The notes under the pieces are model-generated. The model was not told the origin of the DNA. It saw nothing but the letters and a program-made list of their open reading frames with translations, and did not search any database. Positions 63,706 through 64,000 of a DNA stretch of 64,000 nt are shown piece by piece (the stretch's first letter is position 1; the number at the start of each line of letters is the position of its first letter). Position numbers and translations under genes: made by a program. This DNA is from Gemmataceae bacterium (lineage in GTDB: Bacteria > Planctomycetota > Planctomycetia > Gemmatales > Gemmataceae), in the NCBI GenBank assembly GCA_009692005.1, contig SHZZ01000001.1:262171-326170 (forward strand), written 5' to 3'.

Positions 63706-64000
63706 CAGACTTCCCGGGCAATTTGGAGGAGGGCATAAGCGCAAGCCGCGTGGGAAATGTCCTGGGAAAACTCCTTGGCCAGGGAAAAGATTTTTGCTTT
63801 CGAAGCGGCTGGGGATTTTTTCAACGCCAACCGGGCCAGCTTTTCTCCCGAGCCGGAAAGGTAAATCCGTTTGGGCTTCTGGCCCAACCTGGACACCACC
63901 TTGTCTATCCCAGCAACGATCCATTCCAACTGGCGGTTGACCACGGTTTTGCAAAAGTCCTTGATTCCTTCCTTGGACCATTGAGAGTGGTCGGCGCATT
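63705..64000 (-). CDS. MfnF-like H4MPT-linked C1-transfer pathway protein (hydantoinase/oxoprolinase-like), 5'-truncated by window
   Basis: The last ~97 codons of a gene open to the window edge. The end reads CADHSQWSKEGIKDF, then a hydrophobic helix, IYLSGSGEKLARLAL, and DISHAACAYALLQIA. That pattern matches the C-terminal part of the hydantoinase/oxoprolinase family used in H4MPT-linked C1 pathways; archaeal MfnF is in the same family (COG1548). It overlaps the kinase start by one base (TGATG), which makes translational coupling likely. Only the tail is visible, so the assignment rests partly on its neighbours. Confidence 0.75.
   Translation of the reverse strand, partial: CADHSQWSKEGIKDFCKTVVNRQLEWIVAGIDKVVSRLGQKPKRIYLSGSGEKLARLALKKSPAASKAKIFSLAKEFSQDISHAACAYALLQIAREV

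Noticed and set aside
63706-63999. Extension of the MfnE-like kinase to the window edge on the minus strand.
   Set aside because: It overlaps the hydantoinase-like gene in a different frame, while the kinase motif VWKIGGSLL begins right at the 63705 ATG.
1-64000. CRISPR array, rRNA operon, insertion sequence or prophage.
   Set aside because: I saw no spaced direct repeats, no rRNA-like sequence, no transposase, integrase or phage structural gene. The gene content is ordinary chromosomal.

Overview
This window is a compact chromosomal segment from a planctomycete-like bacterium (phylum Planctomycetota). The evidence is the set of families present. They include a PVC-type heme-binding CxxCH protein with HEAT repeats, a DUF1549/DUF1553 protein with a planctomycete cytochrome-like motif, a cytochrome c-WD40 protein, a very long repeat-bearing secretin, DUF6263 and DUF3467 proteins, and methanofuran-type cofactor genes (MfnB, MfnE-like, MfnF-like) in a bacterium that also carries ordinary folate and fatty-acid genes. 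A Gemmatales-like member is my best guess, from gene content only. I see no prophage, insertion sequence, rRNA or CRISPR array. One tRNA (Arg, UCG anticodon) is present.

Layout. 1-14.7 kb: the 3' part of a type IIA topoisomerase B subunit, an Aas-like acyl-ACP synthetase, a cytochrome c/WD40 protein, CobL, a branched-chain-type 2-oxoacid dehydrogenase operon (E1alpha, E1beta, E2), YjbQ, a LolA-like protein, an RluA-type pseudouridine synthase, a DUF6263 protein and a NagB-like protein. 14.7-22.9 kb: SelA and SelB (selenocysteine insertion), the large PVC heme protein and a GT87-type glycosyltransferase. 22.9-36.1 kb: a block of large envelope proteins (1,699-aa secretin, M1 peptidase fused to an Omp85-like barrel, DUF1549/DUF1553 protein), then DUF3467, tRNA-Arg and a membrane TPR-like protein. 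36.1-49.2 kb: QueF, a prenyltransferase-repeat secreted protein, a FolK-SDR fusion, purine nucleoside phosphorylase with a YhcC-type radical SAM enzyme, two tiny tyrosine-rich secreted proteins, a GH38-like protein, a lipoprotein, superoxide dismutase, IspD and Upp. 49.2-54.1 kb: a CDF transporter, a TPR protein, a YacL-like PIN-TRAM nuclease, a dGTPase-like enzyme and a HIT protein. 54.2-59.5 kb: the lipid-synthesis operon rpmF-plsX-fabD-acpP-fabF, a methyltransferase and a ComEA-like protein. 59.5-64 kb: UvrB, ScpA and the mfnB/mfnE/mfnF genes.

The most notable points are: a FolK-SDR fusion whose SDR half lacks the catalytic tyrosine; an M1 peptidase joined to an outer-membrane barrel; an 8-bp tandem duplication that appears to have shifted the end of E1alpha into E1beta; a GH38-like protein and a NagB-like protein that both lack expected catalytic residues; a secretin with a long periplasmic repeat region; and several terminator hairpins, two of which lie inside the coding ends of neighbouring genes. 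I did not find one obvious multi-gene novel system. The fusions and catalytically altered enzymes are the best leads.
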